A DNA stretch of 64,000 nucleotides from Thermoanaerobacterium aotearoense (GTDB taxonomy: Bacteria; Bacillota; Thermoanaerobacteria; Thermoanaerobacterales; Thermoanaerobacteraceae). Below, in pieces: positions 46,903-55,473 of the stretch (within the stretch, counting starts at the first letter, position 1; every line of letters begins with the position of its first letter). The stretch is taken from NCBI RefSeq assembly GCF_009905255.1, contig NZ_CP047602.1, positions 1,909,501 through 1,973,500 on the forward strand, in the 5' to 3' direction. The translations under genes were made by a program, and so were the position numbers. The notes below the pieces were generated by a model that did not search any database, was not told the origin of the DNA, and worked only from the letters and a program-made list of their open reading frames with translations.

Positions 46903-48182
46903 TTTAATGCTTTTTTGATTTTTTCCAAAATCACTTTTTCACTTTCTTTATCTTTTAATCCATCTATTAATGCTTTATTAAACATGATATTTTTATCATG
47001 CCAATTCTTCGGTATATTATCAGTGTATTTCACTGCCATGTCAATTTTTTTCATAAGTTCATCGGTTATAGGCACATCCTTCTTCACTGGAATATACCCT
47101 ATCTTTTCTACGCTTTCTTGAGAATCTGTAATGAATTTTACAAATTTAACTGCCATATCCAACTTCTTTTTGTCGCTCTGCTTTGTGATGCCATAACCGT
47201 AAATTTTTGGAGATATTGTTATAGGCACATCGCCATCTCCTTCTGGATACAGCGCAACATCAAACTGAAAAAGTTTATTCTTGTTTTCAAGGTATTTAAG
47301 GTATTGAACTTTGTAACTTTCATCAACCAAAACAGCGCTTTCTTTATTCGCTGTAAAACTGTCCCACACTTTGCTGTAATCACCACCAAAAGACACAGGA
47401 TCTATTGTCCCTTTTGCATATAATTCTATCAATTTTTTAAGGCCAGACTCCGCCTGCGGTCCTTTAAATGAAACTATCCCTTTATCATCGATTATGTTTA
47501 AGCCATCAGCCATCAAAAATCCCCAAATATTATAACTTCTTTCTATATACATAGTTACTCCGTAGAAATTCTTTTTTTCTTTTTTGCCTTCTTGATAAGT
47601 AAGCTTATCCATATCATTTAAAAACTCCTCATAGCTCCACTCTCCATTTTGGGGAACTTCCACTTCTTTTTTGCTGAATAAATCGCTGTTAATGTAAATG
47701 ACACTTGTGTACATCCCTAAAGGAATGCCATAAACGCTATTGTCGTACATGAATCCATTGAGGACATTCTCTCTTAATGACTTCTTATAGTTTTTATCTA
47801 TATATTTGTCAAGGGGATTTAATTTGCCATTGTAGATAAATGGGCTGTCTGAAGTTATAGGGATTATATCGGGTTTGCCATTGCCAATTATATCATTGAC
47901 ATTATAATAAAAATTTCCACTTTTAATTGGCTCAAATTCAATTATAACCCCTGGATGCAAATATTCAAAATCCTGTATCTTTTTCTTTATAAAATTAAAA
48001 CCTATCGGATCATCAGTTGACCAATGGGGAAAATCGCAAAATGTAATTATCCCTCTATAGTCTTCGTCATTAACTTCTGTAAAGTTTATTTTGCCTGTTT
48101 CATACAAGTACATGTAATATGGCCATATGACTAAAAAAGCAACAATCAATAAAATTAAAAAAAGAGCAAAAGGTTTTTTCAT
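46899..48182 (-). CDS. Orphan membrane-anchored solute-binding protein
   Basis: 427-aa extracellular binding protein of the sugar type (SBP_bac_1-like). It has an uncleaved-looking N-terminal helix (MKKPFALFLILLIVAFLVIW) without a lipobox cysteine, unlike the importer protein at 2.4 kb. Binding-fold segments include DIIPITSDSPFIYNG and YGIPLGMYTSVIYINSDLF. No permease or ATPase gene is near. AGAGGTG before the ATG at 48182 sets the start. It might serve a distant importer or act as a ligand sensor. Confidence 0.82.
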   Translation of the reverse strand: MKKPFALFLILLIVAFLVIWPYYMYLYETGKINFTEVNDEDYRGIITFCDFPHWSTDDPIGFNFIKKKIQDFEYLHPGVIIEFEPIKSGNFYYNVNDIIGNGKPDIIPITSDSPFIYNGKLNPLDKYIDKNYKKSLRENVLNGFMYDNSVYGIPLGMYTSVIYINSDLFSKKEVEVPQNGEWSYEEFLNDMDKLTYQEGKKEKKNFYGVTMYIERSYNIWGFLMADGLNIIDDKGIVSFKGPQAESGLKKLIELYAKGTIDPVSFGGDYSKVWDSFTANKESAVLVDESYKVQYLKYLENKNKLFQFDVALYPEGDGDVPITISPKIYGYGITKQSDKKKLDMAVKFVKFITDSQESVEKIGYIPVKKDVPITDELMKKIDMAVKYTDNIPKNWHDKNIMFNKALIDGLKDKESEKVILEKIKKALN

Positions 48183-48228
48183 AAGATTCACCTCTTACTC
48201 TATCTATATTCACGTTAAACATTCCATA

Positions 48229-48864
48229 TCACTCTTTATTTTTACTAAGTTCACTTATTTCTTTTTCTAATGCATCCATTCTCGCTTTTAGATCCTGTGC
48301 TTCTTTTAAGGCTGCATCCCTTTGATTCTGAAGCTCTTCTATGATGCTTTTTGCGATCTCATCGCTATCACTTCTCATTTTCGACAACTGCTCGTCTTTG
48401 TACTTTACAGCATCTTTTGCTATGCCATCGATGTTTTGTTTTGCTGCATCTGCTAAATTCTTCATCTTTTCAGATACTGTCATCGCACCAGAGACAGCAC
48501 CAACAGCTACTGGCTTCAAAGCCCTTTTTATATTTGGCCCTATAGATGCAAGTATAAATGCAGCGCTTATTCCCAGTAAAAAGCCTTTTGTAGTATTTGT
48601 ACCCATAAAATTGCTTAGCATTTTAAATCTCATCGACACATTGTCTTGCCATGTAAGCTCATTGTTGCGAGTCTTACCAAAAAAATCATAGGCTCTCCTA
48701 AAGCTATTTTGATGTGATTTTTCATCAAACAGCACTTTTTTAAAGATGTTTCTCACATAAGGATTGCGAATCTTGTCTAAATCAGCCATGTACTGTTCAA
48801 TCGCCAGAGCCTCACTATTTATGCCATCTGATAAAACTTTCATTAAGCTTTCCTTATTTTCCAT
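48229..48864 (-). CDS. EncFtn-like ferroxidase domain fused to membrane helix and coiled coil
   Basis: 211-aa protein of unusual layout. Residues 1-65 form two helices with Glu18, Glu48 and His51 (INSEALAIEQY and FDEKSHQNSF). The spacing of 30 then 3 residues equals that of Glu32/Glu62/His65 which I recall for encapsulated ferritin (EncFtn). Residues about 92-112 form a hydrophobic, glycine-containing membrane segment (GFLLGISAAFILASIG) followed by an amphipathic module like those at 54821-55180 and 57643-57879. Residues about 170-208 form a coiled coil. GGAAGGAG precedes the ATG. I infer an iron-oxidising membrane protein; rubrerythrin-like folds are the alternative. Confidence 0.7.
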   Translation of the reverse strand: MENKESLMKVLSDGINSEALAIEQYMADLDKIRNPYVRNIFKKVLFDEKSHQNSFRRAYDFFGKTRNNELTWQDNVSMRFKMLSNFMGTNTTKGFLLGISAAFILASIGPNIKRALKPVAVGAVSGAMTVSEKMKNLADAAKQNIDGIAKDAVKYKDEQLSKMRSDSDEIAKSIIEELQNQRDAALKEAQDLKARMDALEKEISELSKNKE

Positions 48865-48878
48865 ATATCTTTCGCTCC

Positions 48879-48929
48879 TTCCATAATGTGTAATATAAGC
48901 TAACGTTAGTTATATTATCCATTATGGAA
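48879..48929. repeat. 51-bp near-perfect palindrome before the EncFtn-like gene
   Basis: TTCCATAATG (48879-48888) and CATTATGGAA (48920-48929) flank TAATATAA (48891-48898), CTAACGTTAG (48900-48909) and TTATATTA (48910-48917), all centred near 48904. It ends at the ribosome binding site of the EncFtn-like gene. It could be a terminator for the YesL-like gene, an mRNA hairpin covering that site, or a protein-binding operator. Confidence 0.75.
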
Positions 48930-48941
48930 AGTTTTATACAT

Positions 48942-49667
48942 CTACTGATTTTCAGGTTTATCTTCCATTTTTTTATCTCCTTGATTGACTCTGCTGTCAA
49001 TGTACTTCTCGAACACGCTTCTGTCATACACATTTATGGCAAGCCCGACTAAGCTAAATCCAATGACAATAAGCGGAATAAACGCGAACAAAATGCAAAG
49101 TCCAAACAATAATAAGCTTAATAGCACAATGCCTATCGTCTGAGGCAACTTTATGATTGAAAATATCAAAGCATTTTTATATATATGCTTTATCTTTAAA
49201 TCATACGTAACCATCAAAGGATAAATATACACATTCATGAGAACAAGTATAAAGCCAATAAATATAGTAATATAGCTGCCTGCAATCTTTATAAAGCCTG
49301 TACTGTATGAAGAATAAATCTTGTAATTATTGATTAATATAAAAGCTGCTAAAGCGTTTATCAACGTAATTATAAAGCTTTGCTTAAAATTCTTAACAAA
49401 CCCATCTTTGAAATCATTCCAAAGCCACACATTTCTATTAAGTGCATGATTCCTAAGCACATTATTAAACCCCGCCAAAGCAGGTCCTATCGTCACAATA
49501 GGTATGCACGACACAATCAATAAAAGATTAAGGCTTATAAGCTGCCAGAAATTGTTCTTTAAAATATCAAAAAACAATGAAACACCTTTCTTGGGTATAT
49601 CATCAGCTTTTAAATCAGGTCTCCGCGGATCACCATAGTACATTCTATTAAAAAAATTTCCAAACAT
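48942..49667 (-). CDS. YesL/DUF624-family membrane protein
   Basis: 241-aa integral membrane protein with about five hydrophobic helices, beginning MFGNFFNRMYYGDPRR and containing SLNLLLIVSCIPIVTIGPALAG, the typical YesL-like segment. These proteins accompany sugar-utilisation genes; their role is unknown. AGGAGAGG precedes the ATG. It follows the ROK regulator by 84 bases on the same strand, so it may belong to the gal operon. Confidence 0.85.
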   Translation of the reverse strand: MFGNFFNRMYYGDPRRPDLKADDIPKKGVSLFFDILKNNFWQLISLNLLLIVSCIPIVTIGPALAGFNNVLRNHALNRNVWLWNDFKDGFVKNFKQSFIITLINALAAFILINNYKIYSSYSTGFIKIAGSYITIFIGFILVLMNVYIYPLMVTYDLKIKHIYKNALIFSIIKLPQTIGIVLLSLLLFGLCILFAFIPLIVIGFSLVGLAINVYDRSVFEKYIDSRVNQGDKKMEDKPENQ

Positions 49668-49750
49668 CGTTTACCTCTCCTATATCAGTCTATACTTCAA
49701 TTATAAATGGTATGCAGAGAATTTTCAATGATAAAAAATATTAGATAGCA

Positions 49751-50941
49751 TTACAAAATACTATCTAATATTATATTCGATATACCCATCAGGGCCGTAT
49801 TGTAATCTGGATTTGAAAAAGCAATGCTGCATGATGAATAGTTTGCTTCAAAAGAGCGCTTTTTGATGGTTTCCAATACAACGTCTTCTATAAACTTTCG
49901 ACCTCTCACTATTCCTCCTGATATGAGCACCAACTCAGGGCTAAAGATATTGACTATATTCGCAATGCCTATGCCTAAGTAAATGGCGATCTTGTTTAAC
50001 TCTGACAAGGCAACTTCATCGCCTTCTTCTGCAGCTTTGTACACAAATCTTGTTGTTATATTTTCTAAATCTCCGTTGACGTATTCAGATACGAGAGAAT
50101 AAGATCCCTCTTTTATCCTTTTTACCACATTGTTTACCAGCGCTTTCTCAGATGCCAAAGCTTCAAAGCATCCATAATTACCACAACTGCATTTAGGACC
50201 TGCAACATCAATTGTAGTATGTCCTATCTCACCAGCCATGTCATTAATTCCTCTGTATATTTTCCCATCCAATATTATTGTAGAGCCTATTCCGTGTCCC
50301 ACCTTTAAAAACACAACATTGCCGACATTTTTAGCAATTCCGTTGTAAAATTCACCTAAAGCCATGGCTCTAACATCATTTTCAACAAACGTAGGAATCC
50401 CAAATTCTTTTTCTATCATATCCTTTATAGGCACATTTCTCCATCCTATGTTAGGAGAAAATACAGATATGCCTTCGCTTGACTTTACAGGACCTCTAAC
50501 TACTATGCCGATGCCAGCTATCTCTTTCTTTGAAATATCTTTTAAATACCTTATTCTGTCAAACAAAAGTTTGAATATGCTTTCCGCATCTTCTTTTTTT
50601 ATGTTGTCAACTTTTGATTCTTTTATTGTGAGTTCAGCGTCCAATAGGTACTCTTCCATTATATCTGTCCCGATTATTATCACGATTATATCAAAAGCTT
50701 CGTTATTTATCTTCAATATGACAGGCGGCCTGCCACCGCTGGATTCCCCTAATTTGTCCTCTTTCACAAGCCCATCTTCTAAGAGCTTGTTTATGATATT
50801 CGTAACTGTAGGTGGCGTCAAATTCGTTATCTTTGCTATTTCAGACCTTGATACGTATTTGTTGTGACGTATCACATTCAATATGAGACTTTCATTCATT
50901 CCTTTCAATAACTTGTAACTTACTGGAATCAAATCTGCCAA
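49751..50941 (-). CDS. ROK-family transcriptional regulator
   Basis: 396-aa NagC/XylR-type repressor. The N-terminal winged helix is VSRSEIAKITNLTPPTVTNI. The C-terminal ROK sugar-kinase-like fold has VVRGPVKSSEG, the ENDVRAMALGEFYNG segment, GHTTIDVAGP and the zinc motif CSCGNYGCFEA. It starts at TTG 50941, where AGAGG is eight bases upstream. It directly follows galE, so it probably controls the galactose operon. The effector is unknown. Confidence 0.88.
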   Translation of the reverse strand: MADLIPVSYKLLKGMNESLILNVIRHNKYVSRSEIAKITNLTPPTVTNIINKLLEDGLVKEDKLGESSGGRPPVILKINNEAFDIIVIIIGTDIMEEYLLDAELTIKESKVDNIKKEDAESIFKLLFDRIRYLKDISKKEIAGIGIVVRGPVKSSEGISVFSPNIGWRNVPIKDMIEKEFGIPTFVENDVRAMALGEFYNGIAKNVGNVVFLKVGHGIGSTIILDGKIYRGINDMAGEIGHTTIDVAGPKCSCGNYGCFEALASEKALVNNVVKRIKEGSYSLVSEYVNGDLENITTRFVYKAAEEGDEVALSELNKIAIYLGIGIANIVNIFSPELVLISGGIVRGRKFIEDVVLETIKKRSFEANYSSCSIAFSNPDYNTALMGISNIILDSIL

Positions 50942-50952
50942 AATTACCACCT

Positions 50953-51942
50953 CTATTTATCGCTAAATCCATAAGGATTTGATTTATGCCATTTCCACGC
51001 AGACTCTATAATCTCCTCAAGTGAATCGTGCTTAGGATTCCAGCCTAACTCATTTATAATCTTGTCTGATGATGCTACCAGTTTAGCAGGATCTCCAGGG
51101 CGCCTTGCTGCAATTTTTGCTGGTATTGGATGTCCAGTCACTTTTCTTGCTGTTTCAACAACTTCATTGACTGTAAACCCTTCTCCATTTCCCAAATTGT
51201 ATATTGCACTGCTCTTATCCTTTCTTAGCTTATCTAATGCCAAAATATGAGCATCAGCAAGGTCTGTAACGTGTATATAATCTCTTACACATGTACCATC
51301 TTTTGTGTCGTAGTCGTCACCGTAGATTTCTATGAATTCTCTTTTCCCTAATGGCACTTGCAAGATAAGTGGTATAAGATGGGTTTCTGGATTATGATCT
51401 TCCCCTATGACTCCGCTTTCATCAGCACCGGCCACATTAAAATACCTAAGCACAACATGCTTTATTCCATAAGCATTGTCACACCACTTAAGCATTTTCT
51501 CTACAGCCAATTTAGTTTCACCATAAGGATTTGTAGGAAATGTCTTGTCGTCTTCTTTTATGGGAATTCTTTCAGGTTCTCCATATGTGGCAGCAGTAGA
51601 TGAAAACACTATCTTATCAACTCCAAACTCAACCATTTTCTTAAGTAAACACATTGTCCCATATACATTGTTTTCATAGTAATCCAATGGCTTGCCAACA
51701 CTTTCACCTACTAAAGAATATGCCGCAAAGTCAATGACGGCTTCTATGTCATTTTCTTCAAAAACTTTGTCCATAAATTCGCTGTCCCTAAGATCCCCAA
51801 CGTAAAGCTTGCCTCCAATTACCGCTTTTTTATGGCCTGTTATCAAACTGTCAACTACTATTACATCTTCTCCTCTTTTAAAAAGCTCATAGGCAGTATG
51901 GCTGCCAATGTATCCAGCACCACCGCACACTAAAATAGACAT
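50953..51942 (-). CDS. galE: UDP-glucose 4-epimerase
   Basis: 329-aa short-chain dehydrogenase of the Leloir pathway, interconverting UDP-galactose and UDP-glucose. The NAD motif GGAGYIGSHTAYEL is at the start. The catalytic Ser/Thr lies in FSSTAATYGEP and Tyr/Lys in NPYGETKLAVEK. The length is normal. AAGGGG precedes the ATG. It is third in the galT-galK-galE-ROK order. Confidence 0.96.
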   Translation of the reverse strand: MSILVCGGAGYIGSHTAYELFKRGEDVIVVDSLITGHKKAVIGGKLYVGDLRDSEFMDKVFEENDIEAVIDFAAYSLVGESVGKPLDYYENNVYGTMCLLKKMVEFGVDKIVFSSTAATYGEPERIPIKEDDKTFPTNPYGETKLAVEKMLKWCDNAYGIKHVVLRYFNVAGADESGVIGEDHNPETHLIPLILQVPLGKREFIEIYGDDYDTKDGTCVRDYIHVTDLADAHILALDKLRKDKSSAIYNLGNGEGFTVNEVVETARKVTGHPIPAKIAARRPGDPAKLVASSDKIINELGWNPKHDSLEEIIESAWKWHKSNPYGFSDK

Positions 51943-51959
51943 ACAATATATACCCCTTT

Positions 51960-53117
51960 CTATTTTATTTCTTTTGCTCCATCTCCTACACCCGTCACAT
52001 ACATGGACGGTTCATAACCTATTCTTTCCTTGTATCCTTTTGTCACTTCTTTAATGAAATCTTCTACAAATTCTTCTTTGACGATGCTTACGGTACATCC
52101 ACCAAACCCTGCACCTGTCATTCTGGAGCCTAAGACGTAATCTAATTTAAGCGCTTCATCGACTAAAGCATCCAATTCCTTGCCGGTAACTTCGTAGTCA
52201 TCCCTTAACGAATTGTGAGACTGTACCATCAGTTGGCCAAATCGTTTAATATCATTATTCTTTAACGCCTCTACAGCATCCAAAACTCTCTCATCTTCTG
52301 TCACCACATGTCTTGCCCTCTTTACTAAAACATCGTCTGGTATCAAATATCTGTATCTATCGAATTCTTCCAGTGTAACCTGTCCAAGATTGTCTACATC
52401 CAATTTCTTCTTAAGGTAGCTTAATGCAGCCTCGCACTGACTCCTTCTCTCGTTGTACTTAGAATCTTGAAGCCCCCTTCGCTTATTTGTATTTGATATA
52501 ACTATCCTGTAACCATCTAATTTAAGTGGAACGTATTTATAATCAATTGTATCACATTTTAAAAATATAGCATAGTCAGCTTTGCCCATTCCTACAGCAA
52601 ATTGATCCATTATGCCGCAATTGACACCAACAAAAATATTTTCGGCTTTTTGACACATTTTGACTAATTCAACCCTATCAATTCCAAGATTCAAAATTTC
52701 ATTCATGGCCACAGCAGTTACAAGCTCTATGGATGCAGAAGAAGAAAGTCCTGCTCCATTTGGTATATTTCCTTCGTACAGCGCTTCAAACCCTCTTAGC
52801 TTATAACCTTCATCTTGCAAAACTTTCAATACGCCCTTTGGATAATTTGCCCAGTCATCTTTTCTATCATAAATTAATTCGTCTATGTCCACTTCGACTT
52901 TAAGATCAAAATTCAGTGAAGAAAGGCGTACCTTTCCATCATCCCTCATTCTTATGGCCATAAACGTCCCAAAGTCAAGAGCACATGGAAATACATATCC
53001 TCCATTGTAATCTGTGTGCTCCCCTATTAAATTTACCCTGCCTGGCGAATAGAATAACCTTACTCCTTCGCTACTGCCATAGATTCTTTTAAATTCTTCC
53101 ACAATTTTTGTTGCCAT
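51960..53117 (-). CDS. galK: Galactokinase
   Basis: 385-aa GHMP kinase phosphorylating galactose. The signature is [19 protein letters not shown] near the start, the ATP loop is [13 protein letters not shown], the catalytic Asp is in [13 protein letters not shown], and motif 3 is [16 protein letters not shown] good ribosome site precedes the ATG. It lies 17 bases before galE and 17 bases after galT. Confidence 0.96.
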   Translation of the reverse strand: MATKIVEEFKRIYGSSEGVRLFYSPGRVNLIGEHTDYNGGYVFPCALDFGTFMAIRMRDDGKVRLSSLNFDLKVEVDIDELIYDRKDDWANYPKGVLKVLQDEGYKLRGFEALYEGNIPNGAGLSSSASIELVTAVAMNEILNLGIDRVELVKMCQKAENIFVGVNCGIMDQFAVGMGKADYAIFLKCDTIDYKYVPLKLDGYRIVISNTNKRRGLQDSKYNERRSQCEAALSYLKKKLDVDNLGQVTLEEFDRYRYLIPDDVLVKRARHVVTEDERVLDAVEALKNNDIKRFGQLMVQSHNSLRDDYEVTGKELDALVDEALKLDYVLGSRMTGAGFGGCTVSIVKEEFVEDFIKEVTKGYKERIGYEPSMYVTGVGDGAKEIK

Positions 53118-53134
53118 TTAATCCCTCTCCTTTA

Positions 53135-54694
53135 TTAAATTTTTTTAAAATGTATGCTATCTAAAAACTTATCGAATGCCGCTTTTCCCTTCTCATCCCG
53201 CTTAAAGACGCCTGCATCCATCAGCACTTTTAAGAAAATTTTACCCACCTCATCTTTTACTACAACTTCTGCCTCTTCCCTCTTAAGATTCATACCATAT
53301 TTATTTACAAGCTCATCAATCCATGGCACATGCTTAAAAAGCGGATCATCTGCAGAAATCTCTTTTTTGTCGTATTTTCTGTCACCTGATAATATCATTT
53401 CTATATCATCAAGTTCATTTTTAAGTCTTCCAGGAAGAACAGCAAGCCCCATAACTTCAATAAGCCCTATATTTTCCTTCTTTACATGGTGGAGCTCCTC
53501 ATGTGGATGAAAAATACCATAAGGGTATTCATCGGTTGTCCTGTTGTTCCTCAGGACTAAATCCATCTCATACACACCATCACCATTTTTCCTTGCAATA
53601 GGTGTTATGGTATTATGTGGTATTTCACTTCCAGAAACTGTACTATACGCAATTACATCAATAGATGGATCGCTGTAATTTCTCCACTCTCTTAAAATCA
53701 TGGATGATGCCTTCAGCAATTCATCTCTGTTTTTACTTGAAAGCCTTATTACTGATAGAGGCCACTTCAATATTCCAGCGTCCACATCTTTAAACATTTC
53801 ACTTTTATAACGCTTTTCTACCTTTGCTTCCTCCATAGGAAACACATGACGTCCACCTTGAAAGTGCTCATGGGATAAGATAGAACCACCTACTATCGGC
53901 AAATCAGCATTAGAACCTATAAAATAGTGTGGAAATTGATCTATGAAGTCCAATAACCTTATAAACGTCTTTTCTGATATTTGCATCGGCACATGCTTTT
54001 CGTAAAATAATATGCAATGTTCATTGTAGTAAACATAAGGCGAATACTGAAAATACCACTGCTCTCCCGCAACCTTTACTGGTATCACCCTATGATTTTG
54101 CCTCGCTGGATGATTCAAATTGCCGCTAAAGCCTACATTCTCCAGGCACAAAAGGCATTTAGGATAGTTTGTCTCTTTTAATGCTTTAGCTGCCGCTATG
54201 TCTTTTGGATCCTTTTCAGGCTTTGAAAGGTTGATGGTAATCTCTAAACTGCCGTACTCTGTATCTGTTCTCCAGTATTTATTTTTCGCAATTCTATCCA
54301 TCCGTATATAATATGAATCTTTTGACAAGCTGTAAAAATAGTCTGTGGCTTTTTCAATGCCTGCTGATCTTTCTATATCATCAAACCTTCTAATGACTTC
54401 AGACTGTCTTGGCATCAACAAACCCATAATCCTTGTATCAAAAAGATCTCTATTTGTAATCGTATTTTCCTCAAAAAAACCTTTTTCGTATGCATAATCT
54501 AAAAGAGAATTGAGAATATCATGTGGATCGTCTAAATTGACATCATCTACAGGCCCATTGTACGGCTCCTGTATCTCAAACAAATCCAGCAGTGAATTGC
54601 GACATTGGATATAGTCTGTACTTTCTATTATGCCATGCTTTAAGGCATATAAAAGCAGTTCTTCGATTTTTAGCGAAGCAGTAGTAACATCCAT
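53135..54694 (-). CDS. galT: Galactose-1-phosphate uridylyltransferase (class II, Firmicute type)
   Basis: 519-aa enzyme of the larger class II family found in low-GC Gram-positives. Motifs: CLLCLENVGFSGNLNHPARQNH, the active-site SHEHFQGGRH, and the long C-terminal domain. AAAGGA nine bases before the ATG at 54694 sets the start over 54724. It is the first gene of the galactose operon, with its own promoter. Confidence 0.95.
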   Translation of the reverse strand: MDVTTASLKIEELLLYALKHGIIESTDYIQCRNSLLDLFEIQEPYNGPVDDVNLDDPHDILNSLLDYAYEKGFFEENTITNRDLFDTRIMGLLMPRQSEVIRRFDDIERSAGIEKATDYFYSLSKDSYYIRMDRIAKNKYWRTDTEYGSLEITINLSKPEKDPKDIAAAKALKETNYPKCLLCLENVGFSGNLNHPARQNHRVIPVKVAGEQWYFQYSPYVYYNEHCILFYEKHVPMQISEKTFIRLLDFIDQFPHYFIGSNADLPIVGGSILSHEHFQGGRHVFPMEEAKVEKRYKSEMFKDVDAGILKWPLSVIRLSSKNRDELLKASSMILREWRNYSDPSIDVIAYSTVSGSEIPHNTITPIARKNGDGVYEMDLVLRNNRTTDEYPYGIFHPHEELHHVKKENIGLIEVMGLAVLPGRLKNELDDIEMILSGDRKYDKKEISADDPLFKHVPWIDELVNKYGMNLKREEAEVVVKDEVGKIFLKVLMDAGVFKRDEKGKAAFDKFLDSIHFKKI

Positions 54695-54733
54695 TTCACA
54701 CATTCCTTTCGTATTCATTGTCATCTTAATAAC

Positions 54734-54762
54734 ATGATACTACATTCTTCAACTTTTTTCAA
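54734..54762 (-). promoter_or_regulatory. Promoter of the galactose operon
   Basis: Minus-strand TTGAAA (54757-54762) and TATCAT (54734-54739), spacer 17, 40 bases before galT. Confidence 0.65.
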
Positions 54763-54786
54763 TATTTTAATAAAGTTAATTTACAC

Positions 54787-54817
54787 TAAAAAAAGCCCAA
54801 CGTTTAGTTGGGTTTTT
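54787..54817 (-). terminator. Terminator of the P1B-ATPase operon
   Basis: CCCAAC and GTTGGG flank a five-base loop. On the minus strand CTTTTTTT follows; on the plus strand TTTTTT also follows, so it can work in both directions. It separates the ATPase operon from the gal promoter. Confidence 0.88.
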
Positions 54818-54820
54818 TAA

Positions 54821-55180
54821 TCATTCAGCAGTTTTTAATCTGCTTAACTCACTTTCTAACATTTCTATCCTGCTTTTAAGCTCATTTACTTCTCTTATTG
54901 CCTTCTCTCTTTCTTCTTCTAAGTTGTCTATCTCGCTTTGATACAAGTTTTCATCTGCTTTGTCATTTCTTTCATTGTCGCTAAACATTTTCGCTATTCT
55001 GTCTTTGCCTTTATTGATTGCCGAAGATGCCTTATCAGCCATATCATAAGTGCTTTTTACGCCATTTATTAGAACTGGCTTTACTTTCTCTTTTGCTTTT
55101 GGAAATAAAATATAACTTAATGCAGCAACACCAATTCCCCAGAAAAAGCTTCTACTTCCTAAAGTTTTAACGATACCCAT
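54821..55180 (-). CDS. Small membrane-module/coiled-coil protein of the ATPase operon
   Basis: 119-aa protein. The hydrophobic helix FFWGIGVAALSYILFPKAK (about 12-30) is followed by an amphipathic stretch KPVLINGVKSTYDMADKASS, and then a coiled coil (about 78-117). The first two parts resemble those at 57643-57879 and in the EncFtn-like protein: an aromatic-x-GIG/GVG helix, Pro-Lys-rich turn and (A)DK motif. It is last in a four-gene operon before a terminator, with GGGAGG upstream. It resembles YtxH/DUF5132-like proteins; function unknown. Confidence 0.8.
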   Translation of the reverse strand: MGIVKTLGSRSFFWGIGVAALSYILFPKAKEKVKPVLINGVKSTYDMADKASSAINKGKDRIAKMFSDNERNDKADENLYQSEIDNLEEEREKAIREVNELKSRIEMLESELSRLKTAE

Positions 55181-55245
55181 TGAAGTTTCCTCCCTTCATA
55201 GGTTCTTCTATTATTTTATCCCGAAAAAAATATATTATTAAATCG

Positions 55246-55473
55246 CTATTTTCCAAAAATGAGTGCTCTTGCAATTGATTTGTACAATTCTTTAGCCTGA
55301 TGTTTTTCGCTCATCTTTACCGCATATTGTAAAAAATCGTTAATTGTTAACTGCCACAATTTTACAATTTCATTTTTAGTTGATTTGTCTTTTGAATACT
55401 CTGTAAATGATATGTCAACCGTCTGTCGTAAAACTTTCGAAGCTTCTTCGAATTTCTTTTTCATTTCTTCCAT
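55246..55473 (-). CDS. Small helical protein overlapping the P1B-ATPase gene
   Basis: 75-aa, all-helical, soluble-looking protein (MEEMKKKFEEASKVLRQTVD ... KELYKSIARALIFGK) of no family I know. AGGAGG precedes its ATG at 55473, inside the ATPase gene, giving a 59-base overlap in another frame. It is therefore translationally linked to the ATPase, and could be a subunit or scaffold. Confidence 0.72.
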   Translation of the reverse strand: MEEMKKKFEEASKVLRQTVDISFTEYSKDKSTKNEIVKLWQLTINDFLQYAVKMSEKHQAKELYKSIARALIFGK

